A stretch of 64,000 bases of DNA from Antedon mediterranea (taxonomy: Eukaryota; Echinodermata; Crinoidea; Comatulida; Antedonidae): assembly GCF_964355755.1 (NCBI RefSeq), contig NC_092676.1, positions 4,880,288 to 4,944,287 on the forward strand. The letters run 5' to 3'. A program made the position numbers and the translations under genes. The notes under the pieces were generated by a model. That model was given only the letters and a program-made list of their open reading frames with translations, was not told the DNA's origin and searched no databases. Shown piece after piece: positions 37,701 to 49,400 of this stretch; positions within the stretch are counted from its first letter, which is position 1, and every line of letters begins with the position of its first letter.

Positions 37701-39435
37701 AGCCCTAAATACGTAGCCTGTATTAAAACATACATTTCCCTTATGTTTTACAAGATGATGTGGTAGTGGTCAATATTAGTTTGGCCTGAATAACCCAAAG
37801 GAGGGGTTCACTGTCAATTAATTGAAATAATTTCTTTCTAGTAGTCAAGTTTAATCGCGGTATCATACATCAATCAACATCTTCATACACTACTGTACAT
37901 TACCATTGATCTCCTCGTTTTGAAATGATGATGATGAAAACGAACATTTTAATATTTATATAGTTCTTCAACTCCCCCCTCCCCCCCTGCCGTAGATTGT
38001 ACGGTGATGTATTATTTATAAATAATAGGTCTAATAATACTATGTCTTATCAATATGACCTATTTTATACTGTATTATTTCCGGTTCTCAAAGTACTGTA
38101 CACTTTATCTGTGCACTTGACAAGATGTGTGATAAAAGGCTTATAAGGGTCAAGGGTTGATGATATTGGTTGCCGCATTGCATTTACCGGTCCGAGATCT
38201 CCTTTCCCGCCAATTGACAATAATAATAATAATAATAAGATTTTTATAGCGCACATACCACTCCAGAGTGCTCAAGGCGCATTTAAAAATAAAAAAAGAA
38301 ATAAATCATACAAATTCCTGGCAAATAAAATGCAATTTCTTTGGAGGGTCCCCATCCGTTGTCATTCTGTCGCGGTCCCGGAGACAATTGCGTAAGCCTG
38401 TAATAAGCCTTCGGTTCTTTCACACGGTGGCAGTATTGCAAGTCCTGTAGACAAACTTGATCCAAAACAACAAAAACCACCTACGTTTAATTAGTACAGT
38501 TGGTAAAAAAGACCGAATACTAAAGCCAATTGTGATTTGATTTAATTATATTTCCTATTGTAACATACATATTGGTTCAGCGTTAAAAAGTAGAAAAACA
38601 TTGAAAAGTAATTACCTACACAGTGTACTATCATACGTCACCGTCACATGATATAAATAAGTTTTGTATTTTTATGTCGGCAGGGGGCGCTATATATCTA
38701 GGTTAGCGAGATTTTGATCTTCAGATTTCTCTCTCGGTTATCGAGCCGTTACCGAGAGGATAGATAACAATCGAACAAAACCGTCTTTTATTATTTCAGT
38801 CAAACTTTGTAGCTACTGCAATAACTGCAGTAGATTAGTTTTGACATTATTCATTTGTTTTCAGTCTGTTGTCCAAAAGTCTGGATTTAGAAGTTTAGAA
38901 AAGAACGAGGTGGTTGAGTACCGGTTTGGTTTTTCTGAGCAGGGACGGGAAGCTACTGTGGTTACTGGACCAGCTGGTGTTGATTGTAAAGGAAATAGGC
39001 CTAGATCTACAAGGTAAACACGATAATCGATATGCTGGCAATGTTAAAACCTCGAGTTGTCTGTATCTTTAATATTAACCGAATTTATAACAAGCCTGCC
39101 CTCTATATTAGTATTTTATCTAAGTTTCTGCTGAGCGCTTGTTTTATTCATAGGCCTATTTATTTTATTTTACTCTCATTTATTCAAGGTGCTTTAACTG
39201 TGGAGAACATGGCCATTATGCAAAAGACTGTACTTCTCCCCCTTTACCAAAAAGGTGCCATTTCTGTAAATCTGAAGACCACTTAGTAGCAGCGTGTGAA
39301 GAAAAGAAAAAAGCAAGAGCTATTCAAGCAAAAACTGGCGGGAAAGGAAGTAAAAAAAAGTCAAATAATGAAGACAAGTCTGAAGAACACGCAGACAATA
39401 ACGTGGAAGTACCAGCGGCTGAAAACGATTCATAG
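28754..39435 (+). CDS. lin28: LIN-28 RNA-binding protein
   Basis: Three exons join in phase: 28754-28990, 38865-39013 and 39189-39435 (TAG 39433-39435), giving 210 residues (human LIN28A has 209). A cold-shock domain runs from about residue 49 to 120 (GKCKFFKVHEGYGFLSPDD, GDVFVHQ, then SGFRSLEKNEVVEYRF across the intron). Two CCHC knuckles follow at C130-C133-H138-C143 and C152-C155-H160-C165, with the family linker PPLPKRCHFC. The end is Lys/Glu-rich. LIN-28 binds let-7 precursors and mRNAs and controls developmental timing and stemness; this architecture is unique to the family. The ATG chosen is the one before the acidic SKEETPEE; the frame stays open upstream to 28685 and an AG acceptor at 28727 allows an additional 5' exon. 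Introns are 9874 and 175 bases. Confidence 0.95.
29020..29620. repeat. Degenerate tandem repeat, about 120-130-bp unit
   Basis: About five copies carrying GTGGGCGAAAGGTGCCAAAA, GTTTATG, GATTTACTGGAGTGGG and TTTAAAAGTGTAA in the same order, starting 30 bases after the lin-28 exon donor. Confidence 0.7.
29741..29919. mobile_element. MITE family 1 copy
   Basis: AAAGCTCTGTTTTACACTAT at the left, AAGTTTGATAGAGCTTA at the right, with three tandem internal units of the CCCAAATATGGTAGTGA type. Confidence 0.8.
30297..30640. mobile_element. MITE family 2 copy
   Basis: Starts TTTTAAAGACGTATTGTCC, ends CAGGGGGACAATCTTTAA (inverted counterpart), with the perfect central palindrome TTGGCTGGCAGCCAA at 30471-30485. 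Confidence 0.8.
34354..34499. mobile_element. MITE family 1 copy, left end truncated
   Basis: Four tandem ATATCACTACCATATTTG-type units (inverse orientation), then CACATCACAC and a right end TTGGATAGTGTAGACAG. Confidence 0.7.
36791..37154. mobile_element. MITE family 2 copy, near full length
   Basis: CTTCAAGATGTATTGTCCCT at the left; GGGGACAATACATCTTTAA at the right, its inverted repeat. Central TTGGCTGGCAGCCAA at 36977-36991. A useful reference copy for the family. Confidence 0.85.
38217..38285 (-). repeat. Retroposon 3' tail, copy 2
   Basis: (AAT)n, then TTTTATAGCGCACATACCAC and AGTGCTCAAGGCGCATTT; same block as at 11774. Confidence 0.65.
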
Positions 39436-39791
39436 AAAGTGTCGATTATTACCATCATCATCATTGTAAGATTGTAAATCATTCTTTACAATTTGAGAGT
39501 CGGAAGTGACGTCAGAGGTCAAATAATGTTCTTCCGGCACCAATGGATTTCGATAATGTTAACAAGCAGTCAGCCAAATTACACACACTTTTATAAACAA
39601 TATTAATACGCCTGTTCTCATTATAACGCATGGTGGTCATATTTGTAAATACAGTAGTAGCGTTTTGTGAAAGTATTTTGAATAATGAATGTTTGTGTTT
39701 TGTAATACGCCGTGGTACGAATCGTTCGATATCTAACCGATAAATGGTAAAGTTGCCTTAAATCAAGACGATTGATAACTATAAACCGAAA

Positions 39792-39798
39792 TACCTCA
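39792..39798 (+). promoter_or_regulatory. Candidate let-7 site in the lin-28 3'UTR
   Basis: TACCTCA is a 7mer-A1 match to the let-7 seed, about 360 bases after the stop codon and before the first poly(A) signal. lin-28 mRNAs are known let-7 targets in nematodes and vertebrates; a seven-base match alone is weak. Confidence 0.4.
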
Positions 39799-40844
39799 TT
39801 GTAATGATATTAATAATTATTATCCTTATGATAATCGTTATTGAATTATTGTCGATATCTTATTTTTATTTATTTATTATGATTTTTAAGGTTTCATAAA
39901 TAAATTATCAATATATTGAATTGATCAAGAATCAATAACTATATATACTGTATATATGACCGTACTTTTTGAATACAGTAATACTTTCTTCACGTCGCCG
40001 GTCGCAACTCAGCAGAAACACACCCACCGACACTGGCGCTCCGTATAGTGTGCTCTGGAGTTACAGAGGATGTGAAAGAAATTTGCACATAGTGTCAAAG
40101 AGTCAAATTTGAGGGTACCGTAGGCCATGCCTACTAATGAGGCTTTATCTCTACTCTAAGGACGCACAGCAACAGATTGGATCCGCCGGCCGGTTGATTT
40201 TATCAATATATTTGTTTATAATTGGTAGGGCCTAAACCGACGCTGGCCTAAACAAAATTGTTAAATCTTTTTAAATATGTATTGCCAATATTACGCTGTG
40301 AATTTTTACCAACGATAAATGGTAGTGATCTGGCGACAATGTAATTTTAATAGAATTATTGATAAATTATGCAATAATTACTATCAATTACATTGATATA
40401 ATAAATAATAGATTTAGCATTGTTTTTGACCAATGTATTTAATTTATTATCAATGTTATTGACAATATTATTTACAAATTGAATTGTTAAATGTTCTAAG
40501 GTTGTAATGAAGGGGAGGGATTAGAATTCAAGAAGGTCGTGGTACGGTTAACTAGAAGTTCAGTTATTAAACCATCCGTGAGGATGATTTTTAACTGTAA
40601 ATAATCTCATTTCTTTATTTAAAATGAAAATTAGAAGACCATGTTTATTTATTTTGTAATCATTGCTAATTAAGACCGCATCATGTTGCCCACCAAAAAA
40701 ATGACATCAAAACTGGTAATAAAATGAATAAAGGTGCTATTCTTTTCAACAACAGCGCCACCATACTAGAGAAACAAAAGCAGTAGAGATCACAACAACA
40801 AACAACTAAATGTTACTAACTGTGTAGTAAATATTTTAGTTTAG

Positions 40845-40890
40845 GTTTGGTCATGGAGGTATAAATAATGTTATACCTCCATGGTTTGGT
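40845..40890. mobile_element. TIR-only mini-element with 7-bp target duplication
   Basis: CATGGAGGTATAA and its exact complement separated by ATAATG (40852-40883), flanked on both sides by GTTTGGT. A 17-bp palindrome, GGTAGAACTGTTCTACC, overlaps the right flank (40888-40904). Confidence 0.65.
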
Positions 40891-41292
40891 AGAACTGTTC
40901 TACCGAAGTTAGGCCTATGTATTGTGATCAGTCTGATCTACAATAACAATTGAAGACACAATATTGGCGATATTATTGTATTCAAATATTTAAATCTAAA
41001 GTTATATTAGACAACAATGCTAATAAGAACTTGCAGGCCTAACCGTAGGAGGCCTACATGTTTATCAACTGGAAAAAAGGCCTTGCATGTAAATGCAGTT
41101 TTACTGTTTGGCTTCTTCTACTTTGGTAACTTTTTCCAGTTTTAAAAACAATTTTATTAAAAACCGTGTTGGTTTCTAAATGTCAAATTAAGCAAGCATT
41201 TGTCATAATAATAATTTTTATTTTATATATATCTCTTTGAAATGAAAATATTATGTAATTATTAGGTATAATTTGAACCATTTAAGTACGAG

Positions 41293-41300
41293 CTCAGGGA
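41293..41300 (+). promoter_or_regulatory. Candidate lin-4/miR-125 site downstream of lin-28
   Basis: CTCAGGGA is the full 8mer complement of the lin-4/miR-125 seed, about 1.86 kb after the lin-28 stop and just before an AATAAA-rich stretch. It counts only if the long 3'UTR form exists. Confidence 0.3.
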
Positions 41301-41774
41301 TTTGTTTGTAAGTGCATCGCTTTTGTCAGTCAAAAAATAAAATAAAGTTTTACTATTTGTAATTGTATCTTCAGGCCTTATTTATATAGGCCTCTTGTTA
41401 TTGTCCGATTTTTGTAATTATACATTTTGTTTGACGACATCTTGCAATTATTTTGTGATCAAAAATTGACTAACACATTTAGTAACTTTAGTTTTTAAAT
41501 AAATTATAATGTAATTGAGATCAGGAAAAAATTGACAAAATACTGTATATGAAAAGGCCTTTCTCCTAAGAGCATTAATCCTGGTATTATATATTCATCA
41601 ATTGATTGGCCAATTGCTGTAGTTGAGGCACTTTGGCAAATTGTTTCAATAAGTATTATGATTATGATAAATTTCATATTTATAGACATATTTTGGGATA
41701 ACTGGGCAATTCAAGTGATAGAGTATACTTCCAAGAGTTAAGTAAGACAAAAATCTGAATTTTAAAAAAAATTG

Positions 41775-44320
41775 AGTTAATAGTAATAGTACAGCGAAAT
41801 TTTTCGAAAAATGACGAAATTTCGACACTTTTATTTTCTGGCATAACTAGATGCTATGACTCTATCAGACGATAATAACGCAATATATGTGCATATATGG
41901 CAATATTATTGCATAATAATTGAATTATAAAACTTCGATACTTTGGCTATTTTTGAAAAAATCCGTGTACAGCGAAATTGTCGAAAAATGACTAAATTTC
42001 GACCCTTTTATTTTCTGGCATAACTAGTTAGTATGACTGTATAAGATGATGATAACAAAATATATATGTGCATATATTGCAATATTATTGCATAATTGAA
42101 TTTTAAAAAATGGCAAATTTTCCATCTTTTCATTTTTCGATAAAACTGGTTACTATAGCACAATTGACATGCGCAGAACCCATTAGTTGACTCTGCGCAT
42201 GTTTATTATGCAATAGTAACCATTTATGTCAAAACTGGTTACTATAGCACAATTGACATGCGTAGAACCCATTATTCGTCTCTGCGCATGTTTATTATGC
42301 TATAGTAACCATTTATGTCAAAACTGGTTACTATAGAACAATTGACATGCGCAGTACCCATTATTTGACTCTGCGCATGTTTATTATGCAATAGTAACCA
42401 CTCATGTAAAAAAAAAAAGGGTCGAAAATCGGCCTTTTTTCGAAATTTTTCCCTGTAGTATAGTACAAGGATTTTTTCAAAAAAATGGCCAATTTTCGAC
42501 CTTTTTATTTTTCGATAAAACTGGTTACTATAGCACAATTGACATGCGCAGAACCGATTAGTCGACTGTGCGCATGTTTATTATGCTATAGTAACCATTT
42601 ATGTCAAAACTGGTTACTATAGCACAATTGACATGCGCAGAACCCATTAGTCGACTCTGCGCATGTTTATTATGCTATAGTAACCATTTATGTAAAAAAA
42701 TAAAAGGGTCGAAAACAGGGATTTTTTTTTTAAAAATTGCCAATTTTCGAACTTTTTATTTTTCGATAAAACTGGTTACTATAGCACAATTGACATGCGC
42801 AGAACCCATTAGTCGACTCTGCGCATGTTTATTATGCTATAGTAACCATTTATGTAAACACTGGTTACTATAGCACAATTGACATGCGCAGAACCCATTA
42901 TTCGACTCTGCGCATGTTTATTATGCAATAGTAACCATTTATGTCAAAACTGGTTACTATAGCACAATTGACATGCGTAGAACACATTATTCGCTGCGCA
43001 TGTTTATTATGCTATAGTAACCATTTATGTCAAAACTGGTTACTATAGCACAATTAACATGCGCAGAACCCATTATTCATCTCTGCGCATGTTTATTATG
43101 CAATAGTAGCCATTTATGTCAAAAAATAAAAGGGTCGAAAATCGGCCATTTTTCGAAAATTTCCTTGTACTATAGTACACGGATTTTTTCCAAAAAATCG
43201 CCAATATTCCAGCTTTTCATTTTTCGATAAAACTGGTTACTATAGCACAATTGACATGCGCAGAACCCATTAGTCGACTCTGCGCATATTTATTATGCTA
43301 TAGTAACCATTTATGTCAAAACTGGTTACTATAGCACAATTGACATGCGCAGAACCCATTATTCGTCTCTGCGCATGTTTATTATGCAATAGTAACCACT
43401 CATGTCAAAAAATAAAAGGGTCGAAAACAGGGATTTTTTTTTTAAAAATGGCCAATTTTCGACCTTTTTATTTTTCGATAAAACTGGTTACTATAGCACA
43501 ATTGACATGCGCAGAACCCATTAGTCGACTCTGCGCATGTTTATTATGCTATAGTAACCATTTATGTAAAAACTGGTTACTATAGCACAATTGACATGCG
43601 CAGAACCCATTATTCGACTCTGCGCATGTTTATTATGCCATAGTAACCATTTATGTCAAAACTGGTTACTATAGCACAATTGACATGCGTAGAACACATT
43701 ATTCGTCTCTGCGCATGTTTATTATGCTATAGTAACCATTTATGTCAAAACTGGTTACTATAGCACAATTGACATGCGCAGAACCCATTATTCATCTCAT
43801 TATGCAATAGTAACCATTTATGTCAACAAATAAAAAGTTCGAAAATCGCCCATGACCAAATTTCAAACCTTTAATTTTCTGGCATAACTAGTTACTATGA
43901 CTCTATAAGACGATAATAACGCAATATATGTGCATATATGGCAATATTATTGCATAATAATTGAATTTAAGAAAGTCGATATTTTGGCTATTTTTGAAAA
44001 AATCCCTGTACTATAGTACAGGGAAATTTTCGAAAAATGACCAAATTTCGAATCTTTAATTTTCTGTCATAACTAGTTACTATGACTCTATAAGACGATA
44101 ATAACGCAATATATGTGCATATATGGCAATATTATTGCATAATAATTGAATTTTAAAAATTCGATACTTTTGCTATTTTTGAAAAAATCCGTGTACAGCA
44201 ACATTTTCGAAAAATGACTAAATTTCGACCCTTTTATTTTCTGGCATTACTAAGACTGTATAAGATGATGATAACACAATATATATGTGCATATATTGCA
44301 ATATTATTGCATTATAAAAA
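41775..44320. repeat. Composite hairpin-repeat array
   Basis: The core (about 42145-43815) has some 15 units of about 86 bases. Each has outer arms GGTTACTATAGCA/TGCTATAGTAACC and inner arms ACATGCGCAGA/TCTGCGCATGT around a short centre (CCCATTAGTCGAC type). Groups of one to four units are separated by spacers of the form AATAAAAGGGTCGAAAA...TTTTTATTTTTCGATAAA. On both sides lie about 155-base repeats (two left, three right) with TTCGAAAAATGAC, CTGGCATAACTAGTTACTAT and GGCAATATTATTGCATAA. Any reading frame here (SKLVTIAQLTCAEP type) is a shadow of the repeat. Confidence 0.9.
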
Positions 44321-44402
44321 ATTGTTTATTTTATTTCATTTATATGTAATTTTTTACTTTCTATGGACCAGAGTTTCCGAAATAAAAGATTGAATAAAAT
44401 AC

Positions 44403-44614
44403 TGTCAAGCACGCAGTAAAAGCTGTTAGACGAGCAAAGGCATCATTTGAACGTGATCTGGCATTTAACATAACAAACAAACCAAATGCCTTTTATGCAT
44501 ATGCTAGGAGCCTAGAAAACAGTAAAATTCTAAATTCAACGCAGTTTATGTTACCGAAGACACCAACGAAATACCGATACCTGATAATGAGTTTGAGGGC
44601 TCACTGCTAGATAA

Positions 44615-44664
<50 letters not shown>

Positions 44665-46064
44665 ATAATAATAATAAGATTTATATAGCGCACATATCCA
44701 CAAAAATGTTCAAGGCGCTTGTGAAAAACCATGACCTAGAAATTAACATTGATGAAGTCGAATCCGCCATCAACCAACTCAACTCGAACTCATCACCAGG
44801 GCCGGACGGTGTTCATCCCCGGTTACTGAAGGAATGCATCAAACGTTTGTCTGTTCCTTTACATTATTATCTTTTGCAAATCTGTTAGTTCCGGTAGCTT
44901 ACCAAGGGAATGTAAAGACGCGAACGTCATACCCATTCAAAATAAACCCATCCAACTACAGGCCTATTTGTCTGATATCCGTTGTTGGCAAACTACTAGA
45001 GAGGATCATCAGAAGTGCCATGGTATCCCACCTCGAAAGAAACAACATCGTGAGTAAACATCAACATGGTTTCAGGCCAAATCGTTCTTGCTGCACACAA
45101 CTCTTTTGACTCATTTGATATGGTACCTCATGAATGACTGAAAGCTAAACTGAGAACAACGGGGATAAAAGGCAAAATCCTAAAGTGGACCTCCAACTTT
45201 CTTCATGATAGACGTCAGTGTGTCTCTGTTAAAGGGCAACTATCATGTTGGCTACCAGTGACTAGTGGAGTCATCCAAGGGTGAGTACTGGGTCCAGTAC
45301 TCTTCCTGATCTTTATAAATGACATTCTTGACTCAATCAACTCACACGGCAATGATGATGCAAACGTATATCGTCGCATACGTTCTGAAAATGACGCCCA
45401 AGTTCTTCAAAAAGACCTTGAAAAACTCAACACAGGGAGTAAACGCTGGCTTCTCCAGTTCAATGAGACAAAGTGTAATGTTGTACATATGAGGTCGCAA
45501 AATCCTAATCATACATATCATCGTGGTGACACTGAACTTGCATCTGTGACTGAGCAAAGTGATCTGAGTATAACTGTTACTACATATTTCAAATTCAAAA
45601 ACCCACGTAAACAAGATCGTCGCATAAGCTAATGGCAGAATTGCAATGATTAGGCGCACCTTCACTTACTTAGATACAGAGATGTTCATCCCGTTGTATA
45701 AAACGCTAATTCGTCCACTATTAGAGTACTGTGTACAAGTGTGGTCACCTAACCAAGTTGAACTCAAGAAGATTTTAGAAAGAGCACAAAACCGAGCAAC
45801 CAAACTTGTACCTGAACTTAGGGAGACGAGATAGAGGTGATCTCAATGTTCAAAATTATCCGTGGTATAGTGAACATTGAGGCAAATTCATTTTTCATTT
45901 TAAGGCAGAACCTCGGAAGTTATATAACCAGAGGACACTCACTTACACTATCTAAACCTAGATACAAAACCATCAGGAGAGATACCTATTTTGACGTCAG
46001 AGCAATCAACAAATGGAACTCACCACCATACATGTCATTAACTGCACAAACACAAATTCATTAG
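44403..46064 (+). pseudogene. Decayed jockey/CR1-type LINE ORF2
   Basis: Frame-broken reverse transcriptase. In order: a pre-RT linker (RAKASFERDLAF, KPNAFYAYARSLENSK at about 44430-44520); IDEVESAINQLNSNSSPGPDG; NYRPICLISVVGKLLERII; HGFRPNRSCCTQLF; GPVLFLIFINDILDSI; a C-terminal VHPVV/YCVQVWSP block; and RGDLISMFKIIRG with ITRGHSLTLSKPRYKT. The catalytic F/YADD box reads NDDAN. Stops and shifts occur throughout. A (ACT)n(AAT)n microsatellite plus a retroposon tail at 44614-44720 interrupts the early part. Confidence 0.85.
44614..44720 (-). repeat. (ACT)n/(AAT)n microsatellite and retroposon tail, copy 3
   Basis: Seventeen or so ACT triplets, then AAT triplets and AAGATTTATATAGCGCACAT...CAAGGCGCTT, a variant of the tail at 11774 and 38217. 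Confidence 0.7.
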
Positions 46065-46241
46065 ACCACTCGGGTTTTATGTATTTTATTACGTTTGTGG
46101 GTAATGCATATGATTACAATATGAACATTAGAAATTTACTAAAACAATGTGTTCTAAATTTTCCGAAAATTAGTATAAATAATTTTAAAGTTCTCAAGTG
46201 AAAGCTTTTTTAATCAGCATATGTTTTTAAATATAAAAACT

Positions 46242-46363
46242 AAAGCTCCGTCTACACTATCAAACAACCTTGACAGAAGAAAAAATGTCCCTAAATATGG
46301 TAGTACTATACCCAAATATAATCATGTCAACACATTTAGACAAAGTTTGATAGACATAGCTTT
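46242..46363. mobile_element. MITE family 1 copy
   Basis: AAAGCTCCGTCTACACTATC at the left and AAAGTTTGATAGACATAGCTTT at the right, with a shortened interior containing CCTAAATATGGTAGTACTAT. Confidence 0.75.
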
Positions 46364-46492
46364 CTCACTGTACTGTAGAAGCTGGTATAATAATTTATTA
46401 AATCTGTATATGTGTATATACTTTACTATATTATAATCTTTATCATTTTAAATATTTTCTGTCATTCACCACTATTTTTGTTTTGCTTACAG

Positions 46493-49400
46493 AGCATAAA
46501 ATGCAGGTATCCAATCACCAACATGCTCAAGCCAGAATGACTCAAGAACATGGCCAGCAACTAGCTAGCCTAGATCATCATCAAATTACCCAGCTGGACA
46601 TCTCAGCTAGGTATTGTAATCAATTCATTTCAATATGTTTGTTTCTTTAAAGTTACAAAAATCCAAAAGCACCTCTACTGTTTCTATACAAAAACTGGAA
46701 TATCACCTTTTACCCATTTTGCACATAAGATCAATGCAAAAACTAGTGCTGTATGTGCTGTGCATAGCCCTAGGCATGTGTTCCACCAGTTGAAGAAGAC
46801 CGGGCCTAGTTAAGCTAATTTATTACACTACTCTAACCAGTGGAATTGTCTCCAGCGAAAAATAAAAGGAGAAAAAATAAAATCTGCTTGTTCCTTAACT
46901 AGAAAGCCACTCCGAGAGTGCATACCTCCGCCTACTGTAAAAATCTCCTACATAAGATTTCTCCGGGAAAAAATATATTTATATATAGGCCTATATATAT
47001 ATTTGTGTGTGTCTTAATGCTGTTTGTGATTTAGGCTAATTTCACTACAAGCATGTGTATGCGAGTTTGGTGTAATGGTTATGTAACAAGCCTTTCAATT
47101 AACAATAGCTTCAGTTGACAATAGAACAGCAACGCGAAAATCAAACGAGTGAATTTGAAAAGAAATAAGTTTTTTAAACTACTCGCATCAACAAAGGCGC
47201 ATATTAAATCAAATTATGTTTTAAAATTACAAATCACGAATTATAACTCTTGCCTCTTGTCCAAAAATGAGGTTTTTTGGACAAGTAGTTTTCGAGAAAA
47301 TGTAATTTCAGTTTACGTGTTACTTTAAAACTTCTCACAGGCTTTTGAAAATTGTCTCCTATCTTTTAACACTAGCCGGTCTGAAATTAATATCATTTTT
47401 GTTATTTGTGAAGTTATTAATAAACCAATGTTGTTGATTTTCAATAGGCATGGAGTGAAAGTATATACCTATCTACACCCACAAATTCAGAACGATAACT
47501 TGAAAACTGTAGACGCTATCGTGCTAACAAACAAACAAACAAACATACATACATACATACAAACAAAGTGAATACTTTACTTGGCAAAATTCTTTTTTGC
47601 CAAGTAACAAACAAAGTAAATACTATACTTTTTTGCCAAGTTTTTTTGCCAAGTAACAAACACACGCGACCGATTACATATACCTCCTTAGCGGAGGTAA
47701 ACAACTGGTTATAGACAAGTAAAATGTGGCTTAGAAATAATATAATTGTTGTATTTGGTGTAACAAAAAACATTATGTACCATGTTGTACAATATTGACC
47801 ATAAAATGCTTTATTGAACGGTATAACACAGTTGCTTATTTATATTCTAACATGGCCTATAATCTAGCAATAACTATTTGCGTTCATCTCTGCCTATGTA
47901 AAATCACATCCGTACACTGTATTTATTTCAGTGCCCATGTTGCCGATACTCGATATTTTGATAACTTTTTGTGACGTCACCAATTATCGATTCTGAAAAT
48001 CAATAGGATGATTTGTTGTTATGAAACTATTTTGAAAAACAAACAAGTGTATACTTAGCAAATTGCTTTGCATCAATTTTGCCAACAAATTATTTGTTTA
48101 ATAGCGGTTAGGCATATTTAATGTAAAACAATATAACCCTAAATAAGGCGATATGTACCTACAGACAATGGAAATTCCTCTTAGTTGATTTTGACTCGCA
48201 GTTTATACAGTTTTGAATAGAAAGGAAGGCTGAAATCTATACATTCTTGTATATCTTCAGATATTTCCGATCTTTGCAGAACAGGTGACGGTTTTTGGAA
48301 GTGTGTGCTACCATATGTTGTCTTATGCCATCCACCAAGATCACCCCATTTTAGAATTTCTTTTGACAATTTCCAGTCCTTTCTTACTTCTTTGCCTCTT
48401 CTCCAATTTAGTAGTTTATCAGTATAACGTATGCCGGCAAATTTACAAAACTGACGAAGTATAGATTCAGGATTTTCAAGCAGATCATCAGCATCCATAA
48501 TAAAAGGTTTCGGTTCGATTCCTGTTTTAATCAGATACTCGTACAACTGTAAACTTTCTCGAAATGCGTAAAGATCCGGAACGCCATCTGACCCGTTTCC
48601 GATAATTAGCCCACCGTCTTCCAGTCTATCCATCCTTACATGTGCATCCTTTAGAGAACTGAACACTCTTTCTGGCCTGCGAATTAAAAATGCATGTCGA
48701 TAGCCCTTTGGTAGCATATCTATCTGTTTGATAATAGCAAGAGACATATCTTTTACGAAAACAACTTTCTTGTTTGGATATTCTGCTTCCAATATGTTTT
48801 CTTTCATGTATTTGTAAGAACAGTCTTTGGAGTTCCATGTTCCTTCATAAGTCATAGCTACGCCATCTGTTGTCTCTTGTAAGCTCCTTTTCAATGTTGT
48901 GGTAAGGTTTCCTTCACTGTCAGGGCCTACAATGAAAGCACTGAGATACGGCTGATTGATAATCTGTACATCTTCTAGATTGCTCATAGAAACCGTTAAG
49001 GCAGTAGAGACACTACGAGGGACGGCCCAAAGACAAATACGTACTTGAGACATCGTAGGCCTAAACGATCTGAAAGGAAGTTTTTGTAATAAAACGGCAA
49101 TTAAATATTTAAAAAAAATTGTTTCAGTTGTATTACATTGATCACATGCAGTTATAGTAATAGGGGAAAAAGAAATAAGAATTGTCAGAAACATCCAATT
49201 ACAATTGTATATATACAACATAATAAGGGCCTATAAGTCTCCATTTTGAATTTTGAAAAATAGAGCTGCTATGTGCCCGGAAATTGCACTTGATATATCA
49301 AACGAAATTATAAGTCTCCAAGAACAGCCCTACAATAGTTAGGGTGGAGCTAAGACAATTAAAAAATAAAGTTGCTAGGTCCCGGCCCCGGAAATAATTG

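Larger units (their letters stand above)
28991..38864 (+). other. lin-28 intron 1
   Basis: Begins GTTAGT and ends TTGTTTTCAG. Holds a tandem repeat at its start (29020-29620), MITE family 1 (29741, 34354), MITE family 2 (30297, 36791), a retroposon tail (38217), and otherwise AT-rich sequence (31000-34350, 34500-36790 and 37160-38210) with no exon I can support. Confidence 0.85.
39436..41780 (+). other. lin-28 3'UTR and following spacer
   Basis: No other gene recognised. Candidate poly(A) signals are AATAAA at 39899-39904 and in the AAAATAAAATAAAG run near 41335-41347. The transcript end cannot be decided from sequence. Contains the microRNA-type sites and the mini-element at 40845 listed separately. 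Confidence 0.5.

Noticed and set aside
42272-43585. Several 67-90-codon frames with repeated SKLVTIAQLTCAEP-type peptides
   Set aside because: Direct shadows of the hairpin repeat; frames start and stop with unit boundaries and no upstream gene structure exists.
44706-46064. A functional reverse transcriptase gene
   Set aside because: Broken by stops, frameshifts and a microsatellite/retroposon insertion; the catalytic box is altered.
47676-47700. Third member of the CATGGAGGTA mini-element family (TACCTCC...GGAGGTA)
   Set aside because: The arms are in the opposite order, it lacks CATG ends and a 7-bp duplication, and it matches the tail of the CAAA-rich repeat instead.
49054-49221. Longer N terminus for the sulfotransferase (56 extra residues with a signal-like stretch)
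   Set aside because: A CTTCCTTTCAG acceptor lies just upstream of MSQVRICLW, and the family starts at this point; the upstream frame is intron sequence that happens to be open.
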